The notes under the pieces are model-generated. The model was not told where the DNA came from. It ran no database searches and saw only the letters and a program-made list of their open reading frames with translations. A stretch of 64,000 nucleotides of DNA from Peptoniphilus duerdenii ATCC BAA-1640 (GTDB lineage: Bacteria; Bacillota; Clostridia; Tissierellales; Peptoniphilaceae): contig NZ_GL397071.1 of NCBI RefSeq assembly GCF_000146345.1, positions 1,456,364-1,520,363 of the forward strand, written 5' to 3'. The translations under genes and the position numbers were made by a program. This document shows, piece by piece, positions 25,333-36,700 of the stretch (positions within the stretch are counted from its first letter, which is position 1; the number at the start of each line of letters is the position of its first letter).

Positions 25333-26302
25333 AATGACAGCCTTTATCCTAAGCCTAATAATAGGAATTTCAATAGTAAGTAATGTATATGCATATACAC
25401 AAGAAATTGCAAAGACAACACCATACTATAGTCATCCAGTGACAGGTGTTATAGAAGATCCAGGCAACAATCCTGGTATAGGTCAAGGCATGACAGAAAA
25501 TGTAGTTTCACCACAAGCTCTTGTAGAAACCACAGACGATGGAAGAATATTTTTAACGGTTAGATATAACCTTGCAAACTATATAAAGAACGAAACTTTT
25601 GCAGTTCAAAACTACGGAGACCAAGACTTCTATTCTGTATCGGCTGAAATAACAGGACAGACAGAAGAGACAAGAGATTATAGATTTGAAATACCAAGCA
25701 AAAATATAGTGGTAAGAGCTACTTTCTTCGTAGGTCCAATGGGTAGGGATGTAATATTTTACTACACAATTTCGGATTTTGTGGAAGGAAATACAGATTT
25801 TGCGACACTTGAAAATGTAAATTCATCTTCAGCAGAAGAAACTAATGAAACGGTAGAATCTAATCAAGAAACTCAAATAAACAATGTTCCGTCTAAAGAA
25901 GAAAGTGCAAGTCAATCTACAATGCCAAACTTAAAAGGTTTAAAACCAGTAGAAAATAATAGTCAAGTCGGACAGGTGCTAGGTCCACAGACTGAGGGAG
26001 AAAAGATAGAACAACATGTCGTAAATTCAAAATTATCAGCAGGAGACCTAGGTTATTCCCATGGACTTTTAACGAAAGATTCTGAAATTATAAAAAAATT
26101 ATATTACTCAGAAGACAGCGAAGAAGAGACAAAAGAAAGAACAAAACCAGGCAAGATTACTATGGCATGCATCTATGGACTAGTAGGACTACTCGTTATT
26201 ATGACTTCGGCTCTTTTGATTATGGCAATCTTATCATTTATTTACAAAGCAAAAGTTGAAGAGGAATTAAATCAAAAAAGGAGTGAAACCTATGAAGATT
26301 AA
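25322..26302 (+). CDS. Shp-like heme-binding membrane-anchored protein
   Basis: 326 residues: signal peptide (about 1-24), a heme-binding Shp-type domain (about 35-155), an acidic linker and a C-terminal membrane helix (about 278-305). In streptococcal Shp two methionines bind heme (M66 and M153). Here M57 (GIGQGMTENVV) and M140 (VGPMGRDVIFYY) fall at similar places and spacing. Shp hands heme to the ABC lipoprotein, which is exactly the next gene. Overlaps both neighbours. Confidence 0.75.
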   Translation: MRNKMTAFILSLIIGISIVSNVYAYTQEIAKTTPYYSHPVTGVIEDPGNNPGIGQGMTENVVSPQALVETTDDGRIFLTVRYNLANYIKNETFAVQNYGDQDFYSVSAEITGQTEETRDYRFEIPSKNIVVRATFFVGPMGRDVIFYYTISDFVEGNTDFATLENVNSSSAEETNETVESNQETQINNVPSKEESASQSTMPNLKGLKPVENNSQVGQVLGPQTEGEKIEQHVVNSKLSAGDLGYSHGLLTKDSEIIKKLYYSEDSEEETKERTKPGKITMACIYGLVGLLVIMTSALLIMAILSFIYKAKVEEELNQKRSETYED

Positions 26303-27209
26303 AAAACTCCTAGCGACAATAATGGCACTTGTAATGCTTACAGCTTGTGTAGACCAAAAACAAAGTACAAACGCCCATAAAGGACAGTTAAGAATAGCTG
26401 CAACCTCAATGGCAACGGTCTACATAATGGAAAAATTAAATATAGACCTGGTAGCAGTTCCAGATTCAAATATAGATAAGATGCCTGAAAGGTACAAGGA
26501 CGTACCCAAGGTAGGCATGGCGATGACACCGGACATAGAAAAGTTAAAACAGCTACATCCAGACTATGTATTTTCGCCAGTATCATTAATATCGGACTTG
26601 CTTCCTAAGTACAAAGCTGCAAACTTAGACTACGGATTTTTAAATCTAAGTAACATAGATGGAATGTATAAGTCAATTGAAGACCTTGGCAATCTTTTGG
26701 ACAGAAAAAAAGAAGCCAAAGAGCTTATAGAAGACTACAAAAAATTTATGGATGACTACAAGGCAAAACACAGGGATAAAAAAGCTCCGAAAGTATTGGT
26801 GCTTATGGGACTTCCTGGCTCATATGTAGTTGCAACAGAAAATTCATATGCAGGTAGCCTTATTAAATTAGCAGGCGCAGAAAATGTATATGAAGGAACG
26901 GACCAACAATTTATAACCATAAATACGGAAGACATGCTTAAAAAGGATCCGGATATGATTCTTCGAACTGCCCATGCAATGCCAGATGATGTAAAGGAAA
27001 TGTTTCGAAAAGACTTTGCGGAAAATGACATCTGGAAACATTTTAGAGCCGTCAAAGAAAACAAAGTATATGACTTAGATTATAAAAAATTCGGAATGAG
27101 CGCAAAGTTCAATTACAAAGAAGCGCTAGATGATTTAGAAGATCTATTCTATAAAAACAATTACAAACAAAGCACAGGTACAGGAGAAAATTCCAATGAA
27201 AAAAAGTAG
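26292..27209 (+). CDS. isdE: Heme ABC transporter substrate-binding lipoprotein, IsdE-like
   Basis: 305 residues: lipobox LTAC (C19) and a type-III (helical-backbone) binding protein. Staphylococcal IsdE ligates heme by M78 and H229; here M76/M78 (VGMAMTPD) and H228 (RTAHAMPDDV) align almost exactly. AAAGGAG at 26277-26283 sets ATG 26292 rather than 26283. It overlaps the Shp-like gene and the permease, so the unit is tightly coupled. Confidence 0.9.
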   Translation: MKIKKLLATIMALVMLTACVDQKQSTNAHKGQLRIAATSMATVYIMEKLNIDLVAVPDSNIDKMPERYKDVPKVGMAMTPDIEKLKQLHPDYVFSPVSLISDLLPKYKAANLDYGFLNLSNIDGMYKSIEDLGNLLDRKKEAKELIEDYKKFMDDYKAKHRDKKAPKVLVLMGLPGSYVVATENSYAGSLIKLAGAENVYEGTDQQFITINTEDMLKKDPDMILRTAHAMPDDVKEMFRKDFAENDIWKHFRAVKENKVYDLDYKKFGMSAKFNYKEALDDLEDLFYKNNYKQSTGTGENSNEKK

Positions 27210-28185
27210 AGTAGTTTTCATTTATACAGTATCAATAATCATATTGCTAGCTCTTACACTCTATTCTGCCAAGACAGGTTCCATAGAAATGACTTTCGGT
27301 AAGCTCATAAGGGGACTATTTCTAGAATACGATGCAGATGTAGCAACAATATACGATTTGAGATTTCCAAGGATAATAATTGCAATACTAGCAGGAGCAG
27401 CCTTAGCCACATCTGGAGTACTTCTCCAAGCTGTTATGCAAAATCCACTGACAGATCCAGGAATAATCGGTATCTCATCGGCGGCGAGTCTATCTGCAAG
27501 TCTAGTGATGATACTATTTCCAAAACTTTATTATTTAACACCAGCATTTTCGGTTTTAGGAGGACTTCTTGCATATATTCTAATATATTCACTTGCATGG
27601 AATGGAGGATCAAACCCTATAAAACTAATTCTAGTCGGTGTCGCACTTAACATGACACTTATGGGAATAAACGAAGCAATAAAATCCATGATGGGAGGAA
27701 ATCTAACAAATGTACAGTCAATAATCGAAGGCAATGTGGCGCAAAAGACTTGGGCAGATGTAAGGATAATGGCAGTTTACGGAATAATATTTTTAATCAT
27801 ATCACTATTCACAATACGAACGGCAAACCTCCTTCAATTAGAAGACCAAACAGCAAAATCACTTGGAGTAAATGTAAATAGAGACAGATTTATTCTGGCA
27901 CTGATAGCAATAATTTTGGCGTCAGTCTCCACAGCAATAGTAGGAGTTATAGGTTTCTTGGGACTAGTAGTGCCCCATATAGGAAGAATAATTCTTGGAT
28001 CAAATCATAAGAGACTCATACCCTATTCAATGATACTAGGCGCCATCACATTACTATTATCAGATACATTAGGAAGGATAATAGCCTATCCATACGAAAT
28101 AAAACCATCGGTCGTTATGACAGTGGTGGGCGGAATATTCTTTATAACATTACTAAAAATAGGAGGGAAAAATTATGGAAATTAA
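27196..28185 (+). CDS. isdF: Heme/iron ABC permease, FecCD (IsdF) family
   Basis: 329 residues, about nine to ten membrane helices of the BtuC/FecCD fold. Family landmarks: LRFPRIIIAILAGAALATSG near the start, QAVMQNPLTDPGIIG, and GFLGLVVPHIGRI near the coupling helix. Forms the channel dimer served by the next ATPase. Confidence 0.92.
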   Translation: MKKSRVVFIYTVSIIILLALTLYSAKTGSIEMTFGKLIRGLFLEYDADVATIYDLRFPRIIIAILAGAALATSGVLLQAVMQNPLTDPGIIGISSAASLSASLVMILFPKLYYLTPAFSVLGGLLAYILIYSLAWNGGSNPIKLILVGVALNMTLMGINEAIKSMMGGNLTNVQSIIEGNVAQKTWADVRIMAVYGIIFLIISLFTIRTANLLQLEDQTAKSLGVNVNRDRFILALIAIILASVSTAIVGVIGFLGLVVPHIGRIILGSNHKRLIPYSMILGAITLLLSDTLGRIIAYPYEIKPSVVMTVVGGIFFITLLKIGGKNYGN

Positions 28186-28936
28186 ACATCTATTTTTCTC
28201 CTATGGAAAAAATATGGTAATACAAGATTTAAATTTAAAAATTGAAAAGGGAAAAATAACGACATTACTCGGTGCAAACGGCTGCGGCAAATCAACACTA
28301 TTTAAATTAATAACCAGAGTAGAGAAACCAAAAATGGGACTGATAACCTTAGATGGCAAAAATATAAAAAACATTGAAAGAAAAGAATTTGCCCAAAAGG
28401 TAGCCATAGTTAGACAAAAGAATCAAATCTCTGGAGATATAAGAGTAGAAGAATTAGTCTCATATGGGAGAAACCCGTATCTTGGATTTATGCAAAAGCC
28501 AAGTAAAGATGACAAGGACAAAATAGAACAGGCGATAGAAGTATGCGGTCTAGAAAAAATTAGAAATGAAAAAGTAAACTCTCTATCTGGAGGGCAGGTT
28601 CAAAGAGCTTGGATAGCAATGGCAATAGCTCAGGATAGTGACATATTACTACTAGATGAGCCTACAACCTATCTAGACATAAAGTATCAAGTAGAAATTT
28701 TAAAACTAGTAAAAGATTTAAATAAAAATCTTGGAAAAACAATAATCATGGTACTTCACGACATCAACCAGTCCATAGAATATTCGGACACAATAGTAGG
28801 AATGATGAAAGGAAAAATTGAATTTCAAGGAAAAGCAAAAGAAGTGCTTACTGGAGAAAAAATAAGTAAAATCTATGATACAAAATTAAAAATCATAGAT
28901 ATAGAAGATAGAAAGTATGTATTGGCTGAAGAATAA
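28175..28936 (+). CDS. Heme/iron ABC ATP-binding protein, FecE family
   Basis: 253 residues: Walker A GANGCGKST, signature LSGGQVQRAWIAMAI, Walker B ILLLDEPTTYLD, switch VLHDI. Typical siderophore/heme/B12 importer ATPase. ATG overlaps the permease end by 11 bp. With IsdE-like and IsdF-like genes it completes an importer. Confidence 0.93.
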   Translation: MEIKHLFFSYGKNMVIQDLNLKIEKGKITTLLGANGCGKSTLFKLITRVEKPKMGLITLDGKNIKNIERKEFAQKVAIVRQKNQISGDIRVEELVSYGRNPYLGFMQKPSKDDKDKIEQAIEVCGLEKIRNEKVNSLSGGQVQRAWIAMAIAQDSDILLLDEPTTYLDIKYQVEILKLVKDLNKNLGKTIIMVLHDINQSIEYSDTIVGMMKGKIEFQGKAKEVLTGEKISKIYDTKLKIIDIEDRKYVLAEE

Positions 28937-28946
28937 AGGAGGATTA

Positions 28947-29462
28947 ATGAAAGGAATAATAATTTATTCATCCAAGACAGACAACACAAAAAGGATGGCA
29001 GAAAAAATATATGAAGCCTTGAAAGATGAATATGAAATGACGATCAAAAACATAAGAGATTCACCAGACATAGAAAGTTATGACTTTGTCCTCTTGGGAG
29101 GCTGGGTAGATAGGGGAACCTTAGAAACACAAACCCGTAAATATTTAGAAAAAATAAAAAATAAAAAGTTGGGTCTATTTGCAACACTAGGCGCCATGCC
29201 CGACTCAGAACATGGGAGAAAAGTCATTAAGAATTTGGAAGGTTTACTAAGAGGAAAAGAATCGCTGGGTCAATATATATGCCCTGGGCTAGTAGACCCA
29301 AAGATGATAGAAAAATTAAAAGGAATAAAAGGAGTGATAGTACCGAAGAAGATTAAAGAAAAAATGATAGACACAAGTCTTAAATCAAGAAAGGCAACAG
29401 AAGAAGAATTATTAAAAGCAGCAAACTATTTTGCAAAAAATATAAAACACTTAGCAAACTAA
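28947..29462 (+). CDS. Flavodoxin-family protein
   Basis: 171 residues with the FMN phosphate loop SSKTDNTKRMA and a flavodoxin fold (LLGGWVDRG, LGLFATLGAMPDSEHG). AAAGGAGG at 28936-28943 sets ATG 28947. Flavodoxins recur in heme operons of anaerobes, where one can donate electrons for oxygen-independent heme breakdown or replace ferredoxin under iron limitation. No radical-SAM heme-degrading enzyme is visible here, so the role is inference. Confidence 0.8.
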   Translation: MKGIIIYSSKTDNTKRMAEKIYEALKDEYEMTIKNIRDSPDIESYDFVLLGGWVDRGTLETQTRKYLEKIKNKKLGLFATLGAMPDSEHGRKVIKNLEGLLRGKESLGQYICPGLVDPKMIEKLKGIKGVIVPKKIKEKMIDTSLKSRKATEEELLKAANYFAKNIKHLAN

Positions 29463-29500
29463 GAGTTAAAAGTAAGACAAAAAAATGAAAGGAGAGTTTG

Positions 29501-32500
29501 ATGAACAAATTTAGAAAAGCAATATCGGCAACACTTATAGCGTCGATTATGACACCTTCATTAGTAGTTGCACACCCAGTAATCCCAACGCCAGAAAATA
29601 CTACCATAGTACAAGCGTTAGAATCGCAATCAGTTACAAGCGGTGTAGAAGATGGAATATACACAGCACCTGTAGAAGTAGCCCATGCGTATAATCCGGG
29701 GCAAAAATCCATGGCGAATAATGCAATAGAACACACGGCAAAAGTAGTCTACAGAGGAGACAAAGTTACTGTAGAACTTGCATTTAAAGGCATGGAATTA
29801 TTTGGAATGAAAGGCCATTTGACAAACCTGTTCTTTTACAGAGACAACAAAGCTCCGAACGCAGGGGGAGAAGCAGTGGAAGCGAAAGTAATAAAGACAC
29901 AGTTGGACCCTGGCTTAGACGGTAAAAAGCATAATTATCCGCAAATATTTAGATACACAATGGACAAAAGCCTATTTGAAGCATCGGACTTCTTATGGAT
30001 CAAAGTTTGGGTAGATGCCATGGACGCTTTAGGATTAGAGCAGGGTGAACCAATAACACCGGGCAGAGGAGAGCAAAATGCCAAGATAGTAATAGACAAG
30101 ACCAAGTTCACAAAAGTTGTTTTAAATACACAAAACTTATCAGATGCAATCAAAGCGGCAAAAGATATAGTTAAAGGCAATAAAAAATTAGAAGAATTTA
30201 ACATACTTCAAAGTGCAATTGCAGAAGCTGAAAATGTATTAAAAGAAGCAACAGACCAAGAAGTTTTGGACAAAGAAATAACAACACTTAAGGCAGCGGT
30301 AGAAACCTTTAATAGCAGCCCGAACGTATTAAAAAAAGAAGCTTTAACCAAAGAAATAGAAACAGCTAAGGCGATAGCACAAGGCAAGAAGACTGATGAA
30401 GCATTTAATACACTTAAGGATGCAATAACTTCTGCTGAAGGAGTTTTAAATAGTGCAACAGAGCAAACTCAACTAGATGAAGCAGTAACTGCATTAAAGG
30501 CAGCAGTAGAAACATTTAATAGCAGCCCAAATAAAGAATCAAATATAGAATTTGTAAAATATGTGAAATTAAACGTAGAAGACGGTGGACCGGCAGATCC
30601 TAGAATAAGAAACATCCTAGATGACTATGGACAAATTGTAAAGATAGATGGAGCAGAGCACCTACGTTTAACATATTTATCTATAGATAAGAGAAGCAAC
30701 AAGCTTGACTATGGAACAAAGCAATTAAAATATTCCTATGATGAATCCAGTGAAAAAATAGAAGCAACAGGCAAAGTAATAGAAAGTGGCCATAATGCCG
30801 GCGAATATGAATTGTCACAAATAGACATACCAATAGACGGAAAATCGCAAGTGTATCTGTTTGGCGAATTTATGGCAAGTATTTATAACAATAATAAAAT
30901 ACCAGGAAAAGCAATTGTCAGATTTTCAGACAGCGACATACAAGGTAAAACACTTGGCAACATAGATGAGTTTATAGTAAGCCAAAAAGGTTTTACACAA
31001 AAGGAAGGCACAGAAAAACTTGAATTTGATGTAGAAAAAGACGGCAAAATATATACGCCATATACATCATTGGAAAAAGGAAAATTTAAAATAATAAATC
31101 ATGGCTCCGGCGAAATTGCCATAAAGATAAAGAGAAACTCATTCTTGCTTGGAGACTTAAGACATATTAAATATACACTTGACGGAACAGAGCCCACACA
31201 AGATTCAAAAGATGCAGGTTTTAGAAATGAAAATAAACCAGCAATCGGATTTGATAAGTACTTTGTAATCTATCTGCAATATGAAGATATAGAAAGCTTA
31301 AAAGAAACAGGCGGAGATATAAAAGTTAGATTCAAAGGCTTTAATAAAGACTTTACACAATCTACAGAATCAAAAGAAATAACTATATCATTGTCAAAAG
31401 AAGCCTATGATGAACTAGAAGCAGTAAAGGACGAATCAAATAGTATAAGTTTTAAAGCAGACAGTTCAAGAGAATATTGTTTTAACAGTACTACTGTATT
31501 AAAAGTTGAAAATATAAAAGATGATGAACTATTAGTAAAATTAAAAAAACTAGCAGAAGATCAAGGGCTTTCAGATGTTTCAGCTTATAAATTATCTTTT
31601 GTAGATAATAACGAAACTGCAAAACTAGATATAGATAAATCATGGAACAGTGAAAAGTTCCCTCTAATTAAAATCAAAATTGAAAAAGCAGGAGCAGATA
31701 GAAACTACTATAAAAATACAGCCTTTTACGAAGTTGTCAATGGAAAATTAGTACAATTACCATATAACTATTTGATAAAAAAAGCTTCAATTAAAAATCC
31801 AGATTCAACATATATAATGGGTCAAAAAAACTACGACACTCAACTAAAAGAAGCTAATGAAGCACTACAGAACAAGATGAATCAAATAGAAACAACAATT
31901 AATGGCAACTCACTAGCAGAAATAAATTTAAAGAATCTACTAGAGAAGGCAAAAAACCTTCGAAAAAAAACCGTAGACAATATTTTGGCACTTAACTATC
32001 AAATGGACAGAAACTTTGAACTCATAAACGAAGGCAAAAATTCTGACAAAGAGATAAACACAGAGCTGGCAAAAGAATTAATAAAGTGTATAAATAGTGA
32101 TATTTATAAAGAGATATTTACAAAAGATTTCTATAACCAAGTTGTAGAAATTAAAAATCAACTAGAAAGTAAATTACAAGCAGGAGAAGATTTAAAAGAA
32201 GATCTTTTAAAATTAGATAATCTATTTAAAAATCCAAAATATGCACTTCCATATAAAATTACCTCCATTGAAATAAAAAGACAAGATAGAGATGATCCAT
32301 CTATGGCAGGTGGATGCTTTATGAAAGAGGGCAAGATATTATACGGCAAAGATGAAAACTATTTGTTATTAAATCTAAAGACAATGAGTCCGGGATTTTT
32401 AAATGCTCACTTATTAGAATTAAGCGTATTTAAAGACATAATAGACGGAGAAAAACTTGATGTTTTACCAATTTATAAATACAGCGATGTAATTTCAGGA

Positions 32501-33649
32501 AGCTCTAAATTAGGAATATTTGACAAACAAATACTAGTAAAATTACCTAAAATTGAAAAAGACACTTATTTTATAAGAGTAGCTAATGACGGAATGCAAG
32601 GAGCGGCTCCAGGCGCAAGATTAAAATTCACTGCCACAGGAGAATTGATAGAAGACGAACCACAAGCACCACTACAAAAAGAAGCTTTAACAAAAGAAAT
32701 AGCAGAAGCTAAGAAGGTTGAACAAGGCAAGAAGACTGATGAAGCTTTTAATACTCTTAAAGCAACAATCGCATCAGCAGAAGAAACATTAAAAACTGCA
32801 ACAGATCAAGAAGCTTTAAACCAAGCTGCAACTACATTAAAAGCAGCAGTAAAAGCCTTTAATGAAAGCGCAGATAAAGTTGAACCACAACCAGGACCAA
32901 CTCCACAACCAGGTCCAACACCACAACCAGGTCCAACTCCACAACCACAACCACAACCAGAACCAAAGCCAAGTTACCCAAGCTATCCATCATACCCGTG
33001 GTACGCAGGTTCAACTACCAAGCCGACAGCGGATAAAGGTACAAAGAACGCAGAAACAAAATCACCTGCCAAAGAAGTAAAAAGAGAAGCACAAAATAAT
33101 AAGGCCGACAACTTCATAGACATTGAAGGCCACTGGGCAAAAGAAGCCATAAACTATGTGGTTGAAAAAGGATACTTTGCTGGAGTAAGTGCTACAGAAT
33201 TTGCACCAAATAGAGCAATCACAAGAGGACAACTGGTAACAGTACTTGGAAGAATATTAAACATCGACAAGACTTCATTTAAGTCCAACAACTTTAAAGA
33301 CGTCAAAGCAGATGCATACTACGCACCCTATGTAGCTTGGGCGGAAAGCGTCGGCATAACCAAGGGCAGAGGAGGCGGAAGCTTTGACCCGGACAAAGAA
33401 ATCACAAGAGAAGAAATGGCAGTCATGATGGTTAAATTCTTAAAGGTTTCAGGCAAAAAATTAAATGTAAAAGGAACGGGAGGTGCATTTAAGGACGACG
33501 TAAATATTGAATCTTGGGCAAAAGATGCGGTAACGGAAATGGCAAAACTTGGACTTGTAAAAGGCATGGAAGACGGAAGCTTCTCACCGAAGACACAATT
33601 TACAAGAGCACAAGTAGCCCAAATTCTATACAACATAGACAAGAACTAA
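29501..33649 (+). CDS. Giant NEAT/FIVAR/SLH surface heme-binding protein 1
   Basis: 1382 residues. Signal peptide (about 1-24), NEAT domain (about 49-200) with KSMANNAIEH and KVWVDAMDAL, two FIVAR-type three-helix repeats (about 205-345), a long unrecognised region (about 350-1060), a third FIVAR-type repeat (about 1061-1125), a PQPGPT repeat linker (from about 1128) and three SLH domains (about 1203-1382; FIDIEGHWAKEAINYV, FKDVKADAYYAPYVAWA, SWAKDAVTEMAKLGLVKG). SLH domains tie it to wall polymer, so it is a surface heme scavenger. GAAAGGAGAG precedes ATG 29501. It follows the importer genes by 38 bp and is likely in the same operon. Confidence 0.88.
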   Translation: MNKFRKAISATLIASIMTPSLVVAHPVIPTPENTTIVQALESQSVTSGVEDGIYTAPVEVAHAYNPGQKSMANNAIEHTAKVVYRGDKVTVELAFKGMELFGMKGHLTNLFFYRDNKAPNAGGEAVEAKVIKTQLDPGLDGKKHNYPQIFRYTMDKSLFEASDFLWIKVWVDAMDALGLEQGEPITPGRGEQNAKIVIDKTKFTKVVLNTQNLSDAIKAAKDIVKGNKKLEEFNILQSAIAEAENVLKEATDQEVLDKEITTLKAAVETFNSSPNVLKKEALTKEIETAKAIAQGKKTDEAFNTLKDAITSAEGVLNSATEQTQLDEAVTALKAAVETFNSSPNKESNIEFVKYVKLNVEDGGPADPRIRNILDDYGQIVKIDGAEHLRLTYLSIDKRSNKLDYGTKQLKYSYDESSEKIEATGKVIESGHNAGEYELSQIDIPIDGKSQVYLFGEFMASIYNNNKIPGKAIVRFSDSDIQGKTLGNIDEFIVSQKGFTQKEGTEKLEFDVEKDGKIYTPYTSLEKGKFKIINHGSGEIAIKIKRNSFLLGDLRHIKYTLDGTEPTQDSKDAGFRNENKPAIGFDKYFVIYLQYEDIESLKETGGDIKVRFKGFNKDFTQSTESKEITISLSKEAYDELEAVKDESNSISFKADSSREYCFNSTTVLKVENIKDDELLVKLKKLAEDQGLSDVSAYKLSFVDNNETAKLDIDKSWNSEKFPLIKIKIEKAGADRNYYKNTAFYEVVNGKLVQLPYNYLIKKASIKNPDSTYIMGQKNYDTQLKEANEALQNKMNQIETTINGNSLAEINLKNLLEKAKNLRKKTVDNILALNYQMDRNFELINEGKNSDKEINTELAKELIKCINSDIYKEIFTKDFYNQVVEIKNQLESKLQAGEDLKEDLLKLDNLFKNPKYALPYKITSIEIKRQDRDDPSMAGGCFMKEGKILYGKDENYLLLNLKTMSPGFLNAHLLELSVFKDIIDGEKLDVLPIYKYSDVISGSSKLGIFDKQILVKLPKIEKDTYFIRVANDGMQGAAPGARLKFTATGELIEDEPQAPLQKEALTKEIAEAKKVEQGKKTDEAFNTLKATIASAEETLKTATDQEALNQAATTLKAAVKAFNESADKVEPQPGPTPQPGPTPQPGPTPQPQPQPEPKPSYPSYPSYPWYAGSTTKPTADKGTKNAETKSPAKEVKREAQNNKADNFIDIEGHWAKEAINYVVEKGYFAGVSATEFAPNRAITRGQLVTVLGRILNIDKTSFKSNNFKDVKADAYYAPYVAWAESVGITKGRGGGSFDPDKEITREEMAVMMVKFLKVSGKKLNVKGTGGAFKDDVNIESWAKDAVTEMAKLGLVKGMEDGSFSPKTQFTRAQVAQILYNIDKN

Positions 33650-33692
33650 TTGTAAGAATAACTGATATTTCAGTTTGAAAGATAATTTAATA

Positions 33693-33726
33693 AGGTGGTC
33701 TTAGGAATAAATTTTTAAGGCCACCT
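33693..33726 (+). terminator. Hairpin between the giant NEAT genes
   Basis: AGGTGGTCTT (33693-33702) and AAGGCCACCT (33717-33726), 10 bp with one G-U pair. No T-run, so it may be a processing or stabilising stem rather than a strong terminator. Confidence 0.5.
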
Positions 33727-33750
33727 AATAATTGAGAGAAGGAGATATTG

Positions 33751-36700
33751 ATGAAAAATATAAAAAACATACTATTGATATTTATATTATCTGTACTTGT
33801 TTTACCGATAAATATATTTGCAGAAGATCCATCTGCTATAATTCCAATCACCGGAGATAACAGAGCGCACTTTGAAATTCATCCGGAAGTATATAAAAGA
33901 TGGGCTCAAGGAAAAGATGTATCTACGGATGAAACGGCAACTCATCCCATATTTGATGAAAATAGATTAAAGATGTCAGGCAAAAAAATATCTGATAATG
34001 ATCAAAACTTTAAAGAATTTAGAGAAAAACATAAAGATGAAGCAGCTGTTAATAAAGAGGATGACCCTCAGTGGAATGCCTATGAATTAGACTTAAAGCA
34101 CGATGTTGGGTGCGACTATTATGGTAATTTTGTTATAAATAGTTCCGGAATAGATGACGGAAGTATGTATAACATCTGGCCTGAACAAGTTGAATTGTAT
34201 TTATCATCCTTCGATGATTCCACTAATTCATGGAGTGAACCTAAGAAATTAGATAAAAAAAGAAGTTATGACGAACAAGGGGAAGGATTTTACGTAATAC
34301 AGGATTATAAATCAAGCCATGATGGAAGGAAATATTTAATAAATCTTAGCCTCCAACCGGTAGATTATTATAGTAGTACACATGACAAATTTAGGATATA
34401 TATCTTTCAGGGTTGGCCTAAGCCAATACCTAAAGACTTGCTTCCGGGGACTTATAATATTCCTCTATCTATCAGGTATTCAAATTCACCAGGAAAATAT
34501 TCAATGGCAGATGGTGCAGTAGAAGATAACGGAGAACTAATTGTTGGGCAAGATGGTTCTATTAAGTTGAGAATAAAATTTAAGCCACTGACATTGAGCG
34601 ATCCTGCTTATACAGGTGGACAGGCAATAACAGGACATCTCATGAAACTGTGGACTTATAATTCAGTAGATGATTTTGACCAATATATGAAAGCTCCTAC
34701 AGTTTTTACAGCAAAGGAAATAGCTTTAGATAATCCGCAATACTTAAAGAAATATTTTTCAGAGAATGTAGGTGGCATTGAATTATCTTTTCCGGAAATT
34801 TATGAAATACCATTAAAATATGAAGATGGTTCGACAAATTATGAGTCTCAAAAACTTTTTAAAGTAAAGGTTGATGCGATGGGTAATTCTTTACAAAATT
34901 TCAATCTTCTAATGAGATGGGAAGATATGAAATTGGAAAAGTTAGATTTGCAAAGTGGAAAATATAAAGCTTTAAAAATAATAAGTTTGCCGGTAAACCA
35001 AGCTATGCTTGATGCTTTATGGGATAAGGAAAATAATAAGATAAAATACACGAGAGAGCAATACAATGATGAATTACTCCAGGGAAATTATAATAAGCTT
35101 AAATTTGATCCCGGAGAAGGCATTATACCAATATACGACTTGGAAATAAGAAATAATAAAGCTGATATTACCGTATATTGGGCTGAACAATACAAAAAAG
35201 GAACTAAGCTTATAGAGACCGGATTAGTAAAAATTGATGATTCTAAACCAATCCAATACAAGTCATCTGATGGAAGTATAAAAGATGCAGAAGTATTAGA
35301 TAGCAAGGATTTTACTGTTACAAATGAAAAAAACACTTATAAAAATAGAATAACAAAGATAAAGCTGAAAGATGTGCCTCTATCAATTAATGGTGAAGAC
35401 AAAACAATAGGATTAATTAATGCTAGGTTTATAAGGGTAGAAGAAGGTAAAAGAAGAATAAAATTAAAGCCCGGTAAAAATGACGATCCTATTGAAGATA
35501 TGTTTAGTATTCCAAATTATGATATAGGGAAAAAAGTATTAGAAGAAAAAATAGAAGAAATCAATAAAGATAGCTTAAATCAAGCAATAGAAGATGCTAA
35601 AAGCATAAAACAAGGTAAAAAAACAAATGAAGCATTTAATACTCTTAAAGCTGCAATAACTTCAGCAGAAGAAGTTTTAAATAGTGCAACTGAACAAACT
35701 GCCATAGATGGTGCAGTAACTACATTAAATAAAGCCATAGAAACTTTTAAAAATAGTCCTGAAAAGCAAGCACAATTAAATAAAACAGAGCTTGATGCTA
35801 AGATAAAGGATGCCGAAAAGATAAGCCAAGGTAAAAAAAGCGAAGATGCTTTTAAAACTTTAAAGACTGCTATTGAAGCTGCTAAAAATGTTTTAAATAG
35901 TGCTAATGCTCAAGACCAAATTAATGAAGCTTTGGCTAATTTAAACAAAGCTATTGAAACTTTTAGTAAGAGTGCCGATGTAACTGTTACACCGGGAGCA
36001 AGTGAAAAAGTATATACTATGCCTGTTACACTTATGCACTCAGTTGAAGAGAAGCCGTCCATGGGCAACAAAGCCTTAATATCTCCTGCCAAGGTAAGCA
36101 TAAAGGGCGATGATGTATATATTGATTTGACTTTCCAAGGTATTGAAGTACCTTTGGGCACAACTAAATTTTACGGACATTTGACTAATTTATTTAGCTA
36201 TAAGGACAATACTACAAGGGGAGAGGCAATTCCTGCTGAAGTTTTAGAACAAATGGAAGACAAAGCCATGGACGGATCTCGAAAACAATTCCCCAAGGTA
36301 TTTAGAATTAAACTTACAAAGGCTGAGTTTGATAATCTAAAGGACAATACACTTTACGTAAAAGTTTGGGTAGATGCTATGGACGGCCTTATGGGCGGCA
36401 GACCAGGTGCAGGGGCACAAAATGCAAGACTTGTATTTGACAAGAGAAATATGACTGATGTTACTCCCGGCGGAGGAACACCTACTCCTACACCTACACC
36501 TCCTACACCAACTCCAAATCCACCTATTCCTACTCCAGATCTTTCAAATAGAACTGCAGTTATAGAAGCTTTGAGGAGCTATTCTAACTTCGGAGGACCT
36601 CAATACACTTATCAAAGTAATATGAGGTACGTCAATGCTTATAATTCTTTGATGAACTTACTTTCTAAGCCAGTAGTTACAGAAAGCGAAGTTAAATCTG